Shown: positions 53,907-63,318 of the stretch, in pieces
How the letters are laid out: each line of letters opens with the position of its first letter
Position numbering within the stretch: the stretch's first letter is position 1
Origin: Acidaminobacter sp. JC074
Lineage (GTDB): Bacteria; Bacillota; Clostridia; Peptostreptococcales; Acidaminobacteraceae
DNA length: 64,000 nt
Reading direction: 5' to 3'
Assembly: GCF_022496765.1 (NCBI RefSeq)
Contig: NZ_VANV01000001.1
Span: 248,001-312,000 of the forward strand
Made by a program: the position numbers and the translations under genes
The notes under the pieces: model-generated
Database searches by the model: none
Told to the model about the DNA's origin: nothing
Seen by the model: only the letters and a program-made list of their open reading frames with translations

Positions 53907-54398
53907 TTATCCTTTCAGCTTGTACTCAAAACACTCAGTTTCAAGTGACTGACTGCCTATTTCCAAATATTTTCTAGCAACTATGTTTCCGCCTATCTTT
54001 TCATAAAAGGACTTGTTAGGATTATCTTTCAAGGCCCAAATATGCATATAATCATACTCCATAAGACTGGCCTTACAATGATGAACCAACATACTCCCTA
54101 TACCCTTACATTGCATATGGTCTAAAATATAGATGGCGTATATTTCACCGGTCTTGTCTTTACCTGAACGTTCCTTACCGTAAGCTGCATATCCGACAAT
54201 TTTATTGTCACATATGGCTACATATGCGCTTGGATTGAAATTATCTTTCTGTCTCTTGATGGCAGCATCTATACCATCTAGTCTTGACTCTAAGAAATCT
54301 TGATCGATAATGCTTTTATAGGCTGTCTGCTAAACCGCCACATTTAGCTTAACCACCGCTTCTATATCGCTTCTCTTAATCGGTCTAATCTCTATCAT
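53907..54398 (-). pseudogene. GNAT acetyltransferase gene broken by one in-frame TAG
   Basis: From ATG 54398 the reading frame spans 164 codons with a single TAG at 54332-54330 (codon 23). Before it comes MIEIRPIKRSDIEAVVKLNV, after it QTAYKSIIDQDFLESRL and a complete GNAT core (YAIYILDHMQCKGIGSMLVH, ALKDNPNKSFYEKIGG). Family members have Trp at this place (VATWQTAYKGII), so a TGG to TAG change is the simplest explanation. GAGG precedes the start. A shorter product could begin at an internal ATG but would lack the first strands. It could also be a sequencing error. Confidence 0.85.
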
Positions 54399-54411
54399 AA
54401 TACCTCATTTT

Positions 54412-54440
54412 TAAAAAGCACCTGTAGAAATAAACAGGTG
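54412..54440 (-). terminator. Intrinsic terminator after murC
   Basis: CACCTGT/ACAGGTG is a 7-bp stem with an 8-nt loop followed by CTTTTT on the reverse strand, lying between murC and the broken GNAT gene. Confidence 0.75.
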
Positions 54441-54507
54441 ACTTTCTTTTATTATACGCTTACTTAGTTTCTAATCTATATATGACTTAGATATAAACAA
54501 ATCCTAC

Positions 54508-55929
54508 TTAATGTCTGTATTTGCTATTTAATAAATCTATTAACTTCTGTGTAATTTGATAAGACTTACCAGCACCAAAGACTATCACTATATCTCCTGG
54601 TACAAGCTTGTCAGCTATATGTTCTACCAGCTTTTCAAAACATTCTATATAGACCGCATTATGGTTAGATACCTTGTCAACCATAGCTTGTAAATCAATG
54701 GGTTCTAAGTGTTTATGAATCTCACGCCCCATATAACTCTTTGTGACGATGGTTTCATCAGCTTTTGAAAAGGCTTGTAAATATTCATCAGGAAACATCT
54801 TAAGCCTAGAGATTTGATGAGGTTCTATAATGGCATAGATCTTATGGTCATGATACATCTTTTTAAAGTTATCAATAACAGCTGATATGGCTGTAGGATG
54901 GTGTCCATAATCATCATAAACCTTGATACCTCTAATGTTGGCTTTTAACTCAGATCTTCTACCAACACCCTTATAGTTTTTAAAAGCATCTTTAATCTCT
55001 TCTTTTGAGATGCCCAAGTACAATGCTGCACTTAACACACCTAAAGAGTTAGAAACATTGTAATCTCCTAAGATACCCAGTTTTACAATATCATCGATGT
55101 CCTCGCTTTTCACATGAAAAACCATACCGTCAGCATCATATGAAATTATTTGACCCTTGTACTCCTTGTCAAAAGGAAAATCAAATGACTTATTCAAGTA
55201 ATAACCGACCAGACGTATCTCTTGATCTTTAATCCAATCTTTCATATCTCCTAAGACTTCTTGAATGCCTCTACTCTCTTCATTAACAATCAAAAGGCCG
55301 CCCTCTTTGATACGCATGATAAACTTTCTAAAGGCTTCCTTAAAATCCTCAAAGGTCTCAAAGAACTCAGGATGATCCATTTCAATGTTATTGATAATGG
55401 CTATATCCGGTGAATAGTTTAAGAAGTTACAATTAAACTCATCTGCTTCACCTACAAAATAATTAGATTCACCTATTCTACAACCGGCATCCCAGGGTCT
55501 ATAGATGGTTCCTGCTTGTACACTCGGATCTAGACCACCAGCCTCTAAGGTCAGTCCTGCGAGAATGGTTGTCGTTGACTTACCATGTGTGCCTGCTATT
55601 GAAATGACTTTCTTATCCTTTTGCAAATAAAGCCCCATAAACTCCTGCCAAGTCATGACGATTTCTCTTCTTAGACCTTCTAAAAGTTCCGGATGATCAG
55701 GATTGATATCAAATATAGCTGGTGAAACAGCCAGTATATCAACATCCTCTAAATGACTTACATCGTGACCAATAGAAAAATTCACATCATGATGTAAAAG
55801 TGTTTCTTCATAATTTGTTTCTTGATAATCACAACCAGATACTACAAATCCAGCTGCCTTTGCCAACATGGCTATAGGCGCAATACCACTACCACCAATA
55901 CCCATGAAATGTACATGTATCTTATGCAT
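54508..55929 (-). CDS. murC: UDP-N-acetylmuramate--L-alanine ligase
   Basis: 473 residues, a Mur ligase. The Rossmann N-terminal domain opens HVHFMGIGGSGIAPIAMLAK; the ATP loop is GTHGKSTTT (113-121); the central domain has GEADEFNCNFLNYSPDIAII, NNIEMDHPEFF; the C-terminal domain has YDDYGHHPTAI and FGAGKSYQI. It adds L-Ala to UDP-MurNAc in peptidoglycan synthesis. FGAGKSY replaces the usual GAGD/GAGT block and GKS replaces GKT, small variations. It directly follows a GNAT gene with no gap. Not adjacent to other mur genes. Confidence 0.9.
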   Translation of the reverse strand: MHKIHVHFMGIGGSGIAPIAMLAKAAGFVVSGCDYQETNYEETLLHHDVNFSIGHDVSHLEDVDILAVSPAIFDINPDHPELLEGLRREIVMTWQEFMGLYLQKDKKVISIAGTHGKSTTTILAGLTLEAGGLDPSVQAGTIYRPWDAGCRIGESNYFVGEADEFNCNFLNYSPDIAIINNIEMDHPEFFETFEDFKEAFRKFIMRIKEGGLLIVNEESRGIQEVLGDMKDWIKDQEIRLVGYYLNKSFDFPFDKEYKGQIISYDADGMVFHVKSEDIDDIVKLGILGDYNVSNSLGVLSAALYLGISKEEIKDAFKNYKGVGRRSELKANIRGIKVYDDYGHHPTAISAVIDNFKKMYHDHKIYAIIEPHQISRLKMFPDEYLQAFSKADETIVTKSYMGREIHKHLEPIDLQAMVDKVSNHNAVYIECFEKLVEHIADKLVPGDIVIVFGAGKSYQITQKLIDLLNSKYRH

Positions 55930-56712
55930 TTATCCCCCAATTAAATCTGACTTATTAAAGTACCATACGTGAAATTTAGATATTAGCTTCAGTCCAAGCT
56001 TTTCAGCTAAAGACATAGAACCAGAATTATCATCAGTACAATACCAGGCTGGCTTCTTGTTCTCTGAAAAACACCTCTCTAACATGGCACGTCCAAGACC
56101 ATAGCCAATACCCTTTCTATGGTGTTTTTCATGAACTTCTATAGAAAATTCTAAGGCCGACTCTGTTACATGTTCTGATATACAATAACCTGTAACCACG
56201 TGATCTTTAATAGAAACAAATCCATGACCATGAGCAATGAAGGTATTGTAATCCTGCCATGTAGATTCTATGACCTCTCTTATATCTTCAAAACTATCCA
56301 GCAGACTTAGATCGACTGAGCTTATATCAAGTATTTGATGATCAGCCTTTACATTGTTCTGTAAAATGTCACCGGTATAGTATAAGACTTCTAAAGACTC
56401 TAGATTATTTGCTGGTATGATCTTTTCTTTGATACCATCTAGCTTAGAATCTAGATAGACCACAAAGTCTTCATATTCTGATGATTGGACAGTTCTTAAT
56501 ATAAAATCATAAACCATTGATACATACTCTTCTTCTAAGACTGCATAAAAGCCGTCAAAGCCATTCCATATCACTAGGACTTGTGGATTTTCTTTAGAAT
56601 CTAAATATAGTTCACCTTTAGATGTCCCTTTTAAAATTGCCTCAATGGCTATAACATCTTCAAAGCCTGAAAAGTAATCTAGATAAACAAGATCTTTTTT
56701 TACATGTATCAT
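55930..56712 (-). CDS. GNAT-family acetyltransferase of the GNAT_acetyltran type
   Basis: 260 residues. The N-terminal 120 residues (AILKGTSKGELYLDSKENPQ, VLVIWNGFDGFY) form the extra domain of the PF12746-like group; the C-terminal half is GNAT (EFSIEVHEKHHRKGIGYGLG, then CTDDNSGSMSLAEKLGLKLI). A relative with the same architecture is encoded at the right edge of the window. The substrate is unknown. Its TAA is directly followed by murC. Confidence 0.85.
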   Translation of the reverse strand: MIHVKKDLVYLDYFSGFEDVIAIEAILKGTSKGELYLDSKENPQVLVIWNGFDGFYAVLEEEYVSMVYDFILRTVQSSEYEDFVVYLDSKLDGIKEKIIPANNLESLEVLYYTGDILQNNVKADHQILDISSVDLSLLDSFEDIREVIESTWQDYNTFIAHGHGFVSIKDHVVTGYCISEHVTESALEFSIEVHEKHHRKGIGYGLGRAMLERCFSENKKPAWYCTDDNSGSMSLAEKLGLKLISKFHVWYFNKSDLIGG

Positions 56713-56815
56713 AGGTTTGCCTTTCTTATATACAGAATTTTCTTACCATTTAAAATAACGCTTCTTAAAATCTATTATAGCATTTAATGTGCTTTTAGTT
56801 CCATAAAATATAGAA

Positions 56816-56835
56816 GCAGTGGCTAATGCCACTGC
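56816..56835 (-). terminator. Intrinsic terminator after the chemoreceptor gene
   Basis: GCAGTGGC/GCCACTGC is a perfect 8-bp stem with a 4-nt loop, followed by TTCTATATTTT on the reverse strand. Confidence 0.75.
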
Positions 56836-56838
56836 AAA

Positions 56839-58293
56839 TTATTTTTTAAGTAAGTTTTCTTCTGATGTAAAGTTAGAAATAATACTCTTTAACTGATTGA
56901 TATTACTCACAACCGTTCTTGATAAATCTTGTGCTTCATTGTATAAACTTTTAGTTTTAGCCTCATCTTTTGAGATGATGGCCTGATTAATTTGACTTAC
57001 CAAGGCATACAGGTGCGTATGAGGCTGATCAATCAAAGCCCAAACTTTCTTGATTTTCTCATTATGAGGTTTGATGGCCTGATGGAAATAGCCGAAAGTA
57101 CTTTTCTTTGCATCACTTTGTAGTGCTCTTAAATGGCCACTTTCAACCATCATCTTAAGCTCATTCATCCAAGCCTGGTGGCTCTCAAGAGACCTGTCTA
57201 AATGACAAATAACATCTTTATTGGAAATCGTGTGACTACCGTTGTTCAATGGTTCGATTAAGTGATTTGCAATATCAATATACTCCTCACCGATAACATC
57301 CAAATCATGTTTCATTCTCTCAGAACTGTGAGCATATTTTTCTAATATCGTACCAAAGTTAGAAATATTAGAGACCTCGTCAGTAATCACATCCATAGAA
57401 GCACTTATTTCTTGTGTGGATGCTGTTAGCTCTTGCATAAAAGAAGCAACGCCACCAATAGAAGTCATGATATTATTAACCATTGTTTTGCTCTCATCAA
57501 ATGATGATGTGATTTGATTGTAATCCTCTGTTAAACCAGAAATAGCCTGTCGGGTTTCCGATACACTCTGAACACTGCTTTGTGATTTAACATCAATTTC
57601 TCTAGTAAATGTATTCATTCTTTCTAGCTGTTCTTTAGTATTTTCAGCCAGCTTTCGGATTTCATCTGCAACAACAGAAAAACCTCTTCCTTGTTCACCT
57701 GCTCTTGCAGCTTCTATAGAAGCATTGAGTGCAAGCAAGTTGGTTTGTTCTGCAATATCATTAACAGAAGAAACAATAAAACTGATTTCTCCTAACATTT
57801 CTTGAAGTGCTTTCATATTTTGGTCAAGCTCTTCTGTGATATTAAGGATATGCTGATTGTTGCCACTCATATTATTTAACTTGCTGGTATTGTCATTGAT
57901 GTTTTCCGATACTCTTTGACCCGATGTGGCCATCTGATCAATTCTTTGTCTTTGTTCTTCAACCGTCTCTACAATTTCATTGACATGTTGATTTGTAGAA
58001 TCAGCTGCGTGCATAGCACTGGTCATCAACTCACCTATCTTATTAGAGTCGTAATTGAAGTTATTTGCAAACAAGTCCAGTTGCAAAGAAATGTCCTCAG
58101 TTTTAGGAACTGTTTCAATCATCTTGTTATTTACAATTACAATAGTACGCCCTTCAGATAAGCCCAATAACAAGATGTCCTTATAAGCCTTAGTCATCTC
58201 ATCATCTGTCTTAAAATCTTTTAACCCAAAATAATCAAAGTTTTGATATAGTTTGAGCATTTCTTTCATCTTATTATTTTTTCTACCAAACAT
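56839..58293 (-). CDS. Soluble chemoreceptor with degenerate CZB-like C-terminus
   Basis: 484 residues, no membrane segment. A small unassigned N-terminus (about 1-85) is followed by the MCP signalling domain with tip [20 protein letters not shown], then [20 protein letters not shown]. The last 125 residues resemble the chemoreceptor zinc-binding domain: an early His helix ([15 protein letters not shown]), a STFGYF segment where the Cys-x-x-Gly-x-Trp motif is expected, and PHTHLYALV as the late His pair. The Cys ligand appears to be missing, so zinc binding may differ or be lost. GGGGGAAG precedes the start. Confidence 0.9.
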   Translation of the reverse strand: MFGRKNNKMKEMLKLYQNFDYFGLKDFKTDDEMTKAYKDILLLGLSEGRTIVIVNNKMIETVPKTEDISLQLDLFANNFNYDSNKIGELMTSAMHAADSTNQHVNEIVETVEEQRQRIDQMATSGQRVSENINDNTSKLNNMSGNNQHILNITEELDQNMKALQEMLGEISFIVSSVNDIAEQTNLLALNASIEAARAGEQGRGFSVVADEIRKLAENTKEQLERMNTFTREIDVKSQSSVQSVSETRQAISGLTEDYNQITSSFDESKTMVNNIMTSIGGVASFMQELTASTQEISASMDVITDEVSNISNFGTILEKYAHSSERMKHDLDVIGEEYIDIANHLIEPLNNGSHTISNKDVICHLDRSLESHQAWMNELKMMVESGHLRALQSDAKKSTFGYFHQAIKPHNEKIKKVWALIDQPHTHLYALVSQINQAIISKDEAKTKSLYNEAQDLSRTVVSNINQLKSIISNFTSEENLLKK

Positions 58294-58406
58294 ACTTCCC
58301 CCTTGTATTCACTCAAAGCCATTATATCAAGAAGGAAAAGTAAATGCTATTGTCATTTTGTTTATTTATTTTTTAATACAAATTGTACCCATAAGCTTGA
58401 TATATA

Positions 58407-58429
58407 TTCTTAGAAACAACTGCTAAGAA
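58407..58429 (-). terminator. Hairpin at the end of the GNAT gene
   Basis: TTCTTAG/CTAAGAA forms a 7-bp stem with a 9-nt loop right after the GNAT stop. No T-run follows, so it is a weak or Rho-assisted end at best. Confidence 0.35.
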
Positions 58430-58430
58430 G

Positions 58431-58970
58431 CTATAGCTCAATAAAGTCCCTGTGCAGGATGGCATGCATTTCAAGATCCACATAATGACCATGTTCAAAC
58501 TCATAATCTCTTAAGGTACCTTCTTTAACAAACCTACTCTTTTGAAGCAGCCTTTGACATCCTGTATTCCTTACGTCAACAAGCGCTTCTACTCTATTAT
58601 ATCCCCAGTCCATAAAGGCCACACTTAGGACTGCCTGGACACATTTGCTCATAATGCCCTTGTTCCAGAACTTGCTATCTAACTTAAAGCCTATTTCTCC
58701 TTTTTTATGTTTTTTGTGGTAGCCAAAAACACCGACATCACCAATGTAATTGCCTGAAAGACGGTCTTCAATAACCCATCTCCCCGCATTCATATCGAAT
58801 AGATCATTAAACCACTTTATATCCGACTTTGCACCCTCATAAGTGGTTTCTGACTCACCGTAAAACGCCATCACCTTTTGATCCTTAATCAACTCATGTA
58901 AAAATGGTGCATCGTCCATAGTAGCTTTTCTAAGCCTTATTATTTCATCTTCATAAATACATTCATACAT
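58431..58970 (-). CDS. GNAT-family acetyltransferase, RimJ/RimL type
   Basis: 179 residues. RimL-type features are IRLRKATMDDAPFLHELIKD at the N-terminus, GEIGFKLDSKFWNKGIMSKC, then NRVEALVDVRNTGCQRLLQK and RFVKEGTLRDYEFEHGHYVD. These enzymes acetylate N-terminal residues of proteins or small amines. AAAGGA precedes the start. It stands alone between two hairpins and intergenic regions. Confidence 0.92.
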   Translation of the reverse strand: MYECIYEDEIIRLRKATMDDAPFLHELIKDQKVMAFYGESETTYEGAKSDIKWFNDLFDMNAGRWVIEDRLSGNYIGDVGVFGYHKKHKKGEIGFKLDSKFWNKGIMSKCVQAVLSVAFMDWGYNRVEALVDVRNTGCQRLLQKSRFVKEGTLRDYEFEHGHYVDLEMHAILHRDFIEL

Positions 58971-59138
58971 TTTACTTTATCCTTTCAAAGGTAAGATTAT
59001 TCTTCCTACTACAAATAGTATAGCACTTGATTAGACCAGCTTTTCTTTCAATAATATTACACCCAACTCTTTTCAAAAATAACTATATTTCATGAATACC
59101 TGACACTTCATGAAGTAAACTCCAGCTAGATAAACTAA

Positions 59139-59161
59139 AACTCGCACCTACGGTACGAGTT
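59139..59161 (-). terminator. Intrinsic terminator of the VanW operon
   Basis: AACTCG/CGAGTT with an inner ACC/GGT pair forms an interrupted stem, followed by TTTAGTTT on the reverse strand, about 50 bp past the last gene. Confidence 0.6.
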
Positions 59162-59212
59162 AAGAATTAAAGTGTTTTCAGTTTGCCTATAAGGTTACTG
59201 ATATGACCTCTA

Positions 59213-59728
59213 TTAATTGACATTGTATATGGACTTCTCTAAGTTTTTTCTAGTAATTGATCTTGCCATCTCCCTATCATGTGCCTCTCCTGATAATATA
59301 AGACCAGTTCTTGCGTTCCAAGATTCAATATACATATCATTGTATTCAAAGATAAGAATCGTCACCTTTTCTAAATCTTCATCAGCATATAGAATTCCTA
59401 GATTTGAATTGGCACCTGTATAGTTTTTAATGTCTGTAATGTAATCGCCTTCACCATCTTTAAAAGATATATCCACATCATAATCTCGTTCGAGATATGT
59501 AATTCTGCCAATAAACCGACTCTTTCCAATCAAAGGATTAGAAAGCATTCCATCAAAAGTAATGCTCGATTTCTCAAAATAAGTATGATCCGATTCTCGA
59601 TACAAACCACCTTCATACACCTTATGATAAGGCTTTGCTGAAACCTTAAATGAGTTGACTGTAAAGGCTACAATAACCATAATATACAAGAAGGAAAACA
59701 AGATTAACATGTTTTTTCGTTTAGACAT
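59213..59728 (-). CDS. Exported or membrane-anchored protein, unknown
   Basis: 171 residues. A hydrophobic N-terminal helix (LILFSFLYIMVIVAFTV, about 8-24) without a clear cleavage site suggests a single anchor, with the remaining 140 residues outside. That part is beta-rich (YDVDISFKDGEGDYITDI, VTILIFEYNDMYIESWN) with no family I recognise. GAGG precedes the start. It lies at the end of the VanW-led operon. Confidence 0.65.
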   Translation of the reverse strand: MSKRKNMLILFSFLYIMVIVAFTVNSFKVSAKPYHKVYEGGLYRESDHTYFEKSSITFDGMLSNPLIGKSRFIGRITYLERDYDVDISFKDGEGDYITDIKNYTGANSNLGILYADEDLEKVTILIFEYNDMYIESWNARTGLILSGEAHDREMARSITRKNLEKSIYNVN

Positions 59729-59758
59729 AAGACCTCACTTAATATGCGTTATGGACTT

Positions 59759-60442
59759 CTAATAATATTTTAGATCAGCAACAATACATAAGTAATTTTC
59801 TTTGCTATCTTTATAGATGTAAATCATCTTCTCAACACCATTAAACTCATACATAACTAGTTGAGAAGCCCCAACTACTAACTTATCTTTGGCATCTTCT
59901 AGTATATGTGGTATAAAGTCATTCACGTTTTTTCCTATTACATCTGTATTCGGATGTAGTAGTATATCAAGATTTTCATCTAACATGTATCCATAACCTG
60001 TATCACCAACTTTATAATAAGTTACAAACTCATAATCATCTGGTGAACTTATGATGTTTGCTTCATGTTCGCTAACGATTACCGAACACTCATCCGCAAA
60101 GCTTTCTACATAATTTTCTTCTCTATATAGGTTATAAGCATGATTTATGACTACTCCTAAAACTATTACTACAACTAGAACAATTACCAGAACAGGCTTA
60201 AACCAACTTCGACTCTCTTTGTCTTTTTTGATCTCTCTAACAGGCTCAACAACTTGATCTTCATCTGGAACTTTTGGCCTTACATAATTGAGTATTAGAC
60301 CTACCAGTCCTAATAGAATGAATATATGACTCCATTCCAAATCCAAATCAAAAATTGTATCATAACCTAATATATGAAATGTTATTGCAAGCAAAATAGC
60401 AAACAATATCAAGGCGATACCTTGTAAGTTTCTCTTCATCAT
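59759..60442 (-). CDS. Membrane protein with stand-alone Cache-like sensor domain
   Basis: 227 residues. Two hydrophobic segments near the N-terminus (about 7-25 and 37-54), a charged cytoplasmic loop, a third helix (about 83-104, VLVIVLVVVIVLGVVI) and an extracytoplasmic C-terminal domain of about 120 residues. The latter has the Cache strand-loop GYGYMLDENLDILLHPNTDV followed by IGKNVNDF, as in single-Cache sensors of chemoreceptors and kinases. No output domain is attached, so signalling, if any, must pass to a partner. GAGG precedes the paired ATGs. Confidence 0.65.
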   Translation of the reverse strand: MMKRNLQGIALILFAILLAITFHILGYDTIFDLDLEWSHIFILLGLVGLILNYVRPKVPDEDQVVEPVREIKKDKESRSWFKPVLVIVLVVVIVLGVVINHAYNLYREENYVESFADECSVIVSEHEANIISSPDDYEFVTYYKVGDTGYGYMLDENLDILLHPNTDVIGKNVNDFIPHILEDAKDKLVVGASQLVMYEFNGVEKMIYIYKDSKENYLCIVADLKYY

Positions 60443-60460
60443 TAATCCTCGTTCACTTCT

Positions 60461-61066
60461 CTAACTATAAACTATGCCCTTAAACTCATCAGACTCAGTT
60501 ATATACTCAAACAATCGGTCTCTAGCATACTTATTGGGAAGTGAAAGCTGCATGTCTTTGTCCTTATAATTTAGAACGATATTTACACCATAACTTTTTC
60601 TAATAGCATTGATATATTTGATTTCACCTTCAAAGTATTTGACTGAAAAACGTGATTTGTTCACATATACTTTTTCACTGATCAACTGATACAGTAATAC
60701 AAATGATATACCTATAGCAGGTCCTGTATTTCTATAGTAATCAAAATAAAGCAGAAGAAACTCTCCAATAAAAAGTGTCAGTAAAATAATACTCATCAAG
60801 TACCTTTTCTTTTTACTTCTTCCGTATAGGACAGTAAATCCCCTAGGTTCGTAGTACTTGCTTCTAATCCTGGCATCTATTAAGAAATAGATAAAAGGCA
60901 GTAGAAACATAACAATAATAATAACCATTAGATCTATATTAGGTATCTTTATATCACCAATAAAATGCCTATTTCTTAAAAGTATCAGTACTAAAACTAT
61001 TGAAAATGTTATGTAGGTATATTTGATGGCAGTTGCTCTCTTTTTTAATCTTATAAGCTCTTCCAT
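60461..61066 (-). CDS. Four-helix membrane protein with possible PH-like tail, unknown
   Basis: About 201 residues with four membrane helices in two pairs (about 18-33, 45-65, 90-107, 115-130), then a beta-rich cytoplasmic tail (VKYFEGEIKYINAIRKSYGV then NIVLNYKDKDMQLSLP) that resembles bacterial PH-like domains. The family is not recognised with certainty. AAGGAG is spaced for ATG 61066; ATG 61072 precedes it. It starts 10 bp after the S51 peptidase gene ends. Confidence 0.65.
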   Translation of the reverse strand: MEELIRLKKRATAIKYTYITFSIVLVLILLRNRHFIGDIKIPNIDLMVIIIVMFLLPFIYFLIDARIRSKYYEPRGFTVLYGRSKKKRYLMSIILLTLFIGEFLLLYFDYYRNTGPAIGISFVLLYQLISEKVYVNKSRFSVKYFEGEIKYINAIRKSYGVNIVLNYKDKDMQLSLPNKYARDRLFEYITESDEFKGIVYS

Positions 61067-61076
61067 AATCATCTCC

Positions 61077-61733
61077 TTAAGTATGGATACATGTGATCTG
61101 CCCCTTATGTATTTGGTGAACAGTTCCGAAAAACTCTACTTGGTCACCACTTACCAATATGGTGCCATCTTCTTCTAAGCCATAAATAAGACCCTCATAA
61201 GACATTGGCAAAACTTCCTTTTCTATATGCTCTGATCTTGATAAATCAAAATGCGGCGTTATGGTCACATCTACAAGACCGATGCCTTTATAGACATAGG
61301 ATCTTTTTCTCATCTTAGTAAGAGGTAATACCGATCGCTTTGCCATATTTATGGCTCCAGCACTGATGCCTATAATAGGCCCCTTGTGATTAAGAAGTAG
61401 GTCATCAAGTTTATTAATTCTCAACTGTTTTCTTAGAGCAAGTGTATCACCACCCATAAGAAATATACATGAGCTAGATTGCAGCCACTCCACTTGCTTG
61501 TCATTTTCAACTCTATCATCTATTAATCGATAATCCTTGAAATTGATTCCCATCTTTTTAAACCAGCCATGAATGGCCTTAGAAGCCCCATCATTTCTTT
61601 CATGTCTTTGCCACACGGAAGCAATAAAGGTAATAGAAGCAGTCTCTTTAATGACTTTCTTTATTGCTTCTTGAGACGTTTCATAAAAGCCATTTTCCTT
61701 ATAGCCACTTAATAAAACATAATCACTCATCAT
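61077..61733 (-). CDS. S51-family peptidase E-like protein
   Basis: 218 residues. The class-I glutamine-amidotransferase-like fold of family S51 is shown by IFLMGGDTLALRKQL and the nucleophile elbow GISAGAINMAKRS with its Ser, then the His in ITPHFDLSRSEH. Members are Asp-specific dipeptidases or cyanophycinases; this size fits a peptidase E-like enzyme. Its start overlaps the methyltransferase stop by 4 bp (ATGA). Confidence 0.86.
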   Translation of the reverse strand: MMSDYVLLSGYKENGFYETSQEAIKKVIKETASITFIASVWQRHERNDGASKAIHGWFKKMGINFKDYRLIDDRVENDKQVEWLQSSSCIFLMGGDTLALRKQLRINKLDDLLLNHKGPIIGISAGAINMAKRSVLPLTKMRKRSYVYKGIGLVDVTITPHFDLSRSEHIEKEVLPMSYEGLIYGLEEDGTILVSGDQVEFFGTVHQIHKGQITCIHT

Positions 61734-62335
61734 CTCTTCCTCATTATATAATCAATAAAGCCTTGTTTGATTCTCTGTCCTTCGTAAAGTCTTTCTACTA
61801 TTCTTCTTTCTTTAAAGATAAAGTCTAATCCTTGAAAATATTTCTCAGCTTCTTCATAATCAAAATAAGAATGAATGACAGGCTCATCATCCATTTGTTC
61901 ATATTGATGCTTGCCTAGATGAGGGCCTTCACCACATCTGAAATCATCAACTGACAAGAAGTTTACAAATAATAAACCGCCTGGCTTTAAAACACGTTTC
62001 AACTCATTGATGGATTTTTCTATATCCACCTTCATCATGTGAAAAATTGAATTATATGAGTATACAAAATCAAATGAATCATCCTCAAATTGAAGCTTTG
62101 TCATGTCACCTTCAAGTACATTTAAAACTTGATTATGATCTTTACCAAAGTCATTAGCTACCTTAACTTGTGACTTAACAATATCAATACCGGTGGTTTT
62201 ATAGCCATGGCTGTAAAATAAACTCAGAGGAGGCATAGGTCCTCCAGCACCACAATCCAGTATGCTTTTTTGACTTGCCCCTTCTTGTTCACAGTATTCT
62301 AAAAACCTGTATAAGGGTGTATGTTTGAATATCAT
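61730..62335 (-). CDS. SAM-dependent methyltransferase (class I)
   Basis: 201 residues. SAM-binding motif I is ILDCGAGGPMPPLSLF, followed by GIDIVKSQVKVAND, LQFEDDSFDFVYSYNSIFHM and ELKRVLKPGGLLFVNFLS, the layout of Methyltransf_11. The substrate is unknown. It overlaps VanW upstream and S51 peptidase downstream by 4 bp each (ATGA), so all three are translated from one mRNA. Confidence 0.9.
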   Translation of the reverse strand: MIFKHTPLYRFLEYCEQEGASQKSILDCGAGGPMPPLSLFYSHGYKTTGIDIVKSQVKVANDFGKDHNQVLNVLEGDMTKLQFEDDSFDFVYSYNSIFHMMKVDIEKSINELKRVLKPGGLLFVNFLSVDDFRCGEGPHLGKHQYEQMDDEPVIHSYFDYEEAEKYFQGLDFIFKERRIVERLYEGQRIKQGFIDYIMRKR

Positions 62336-63168
62336 AAATCCTCTCTTTCAAATGTCTTTGGTGGGTTTAGAAGTGGTGAGTACATCATCAGTGCCTTGTT
62401 TTCACACACTCTGTGGTCATCTAGTAAGTTCATATTTAGGTCAAACACTTTACGGTCAATGGTATTATGTCTGATGTAAGTCCCCCAGTAGCCCTGTGTA
62501 ATCTCATGAGACGACTCATAGATTTCATAACTTAAATACCTTGGATGGGTCGACCTAATCTCGCCTATAAGATGCTGTTCATCCACCTTCAACTTAATTT
62601 GATAAGTTTCGTTGCTTGTGTTTTTAAACTGAAAATCTCTATAATTATAAACACAAGTCGCACCAGAACCAAAAGGTTGTGTTCTTTTGGAATCTGGAAA
62701 TACATCATAAGAATGTCGATGTCGTTCAGTTACCTGCAAAGGCGTATGTAGTACCATCCAAAAGAGCATATTAGATAACTGACATAAACCACCACCTACA
62801 CCTAGTTTATACTTACCATGGTCTAAAACCATGCCATCTACATAACCTTTTCTATAAGTAGGCCTACCAATCAATTGCCAATAAGAGAAGGTCTGATTCG
62901 GTTTAATTATTAGACCATCCATACTTTTAATGGCTATCTTGAGATTCTTAATTTTATTGTCATCAATGTATCTGTCTACATCTTTAAGATGCCTTCTAAG
63001 GGGCGTCTGGTGTGTAAACACAAGATGCTCAAGGCTATCATCTAAGAGACTTCCCACATAATTTTCTTTTGAAAAAGTCCAGCCTAGATATCTTTTAACT
63101 GTATAATACCTTTTCCCCAGAGCTAATCTTAGTTTAGATCGCTTTATAGGCTTTAAATTATTATCCAT
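62332..63168 (-). CDS. VanW-family protein
   Basis: 278 residues, no signal peptide. VanW landmarks are IIKPNQTFSYWQLIGRPTYR, KGYVDGMVLDHGKYKLGVGG then GLCQLSNMLFWMVLHT, and HSYDVFPDSKRTQPFGSGAT. VanW is a domain of unknown function, first seen in some vancomycin resistance clusters and now known widely; no other van gene is here. It is the first gene of an operon running to 59213. GGATAA lies before the start and TATAAT further upstream. Confidence 0.88.
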   Translation of the reverse strand: MDNNLKPIKRSKLRLALGKRYYTVKRYLGWTFSKENYVGSLLDDSLEHLVFTHQTPLRRHLKDVDRYIDDNKIKNLKIAIKSMDGLIIKPNQTFSYWQLIGRPTYRKGYVDGMVLDHGKYKLGVGGGLCQLSNMLFWMVLHTPLQVTERHRHSYDVFPDSKRTQPFGSGATCVYNYRDFQFKNTSNETYQIKLKVDEQHLIGEIRSTHPRYLSYEIYESSHEITQGYWGTYIRHNTIDRKVFDLNMNLLDDHRVCENKALMMYSPLLNPPKTFEREDL

Positions 63169-63290
63169 ATTGTTATCCTAGTCTATTATGTTTACAGTCA
63201 GAAGACTGTAGACTCTTTTTAGTATAAATACCTTACTTATATTATAACTTAAGGAAATCAGATTTGTTGATTTTTCAAAAATTATCCATA

Positions 63291-63318
63291 AAAAAAGAGA
63301 GTATTTTAACTCACTACA
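63291..63318 (-). terminator. Intrinsic terminator after the right-edge GNAT gene
   Basis: AGTGAGT pairs with ACTCTCT (one mismatch) across a short loop and is followed by seven Ts on the reverse strand, directly at the gene's stop. Confidence 0.6.

Noticed and set aside
62332..63168. Vancomycin resistance cluster suggested by the VanW gene
   Set aside because: No vanH, vanA/B ligase, vanX or vanRS partner is present; VanW domains are widespread in non-resistant Firmicutes.
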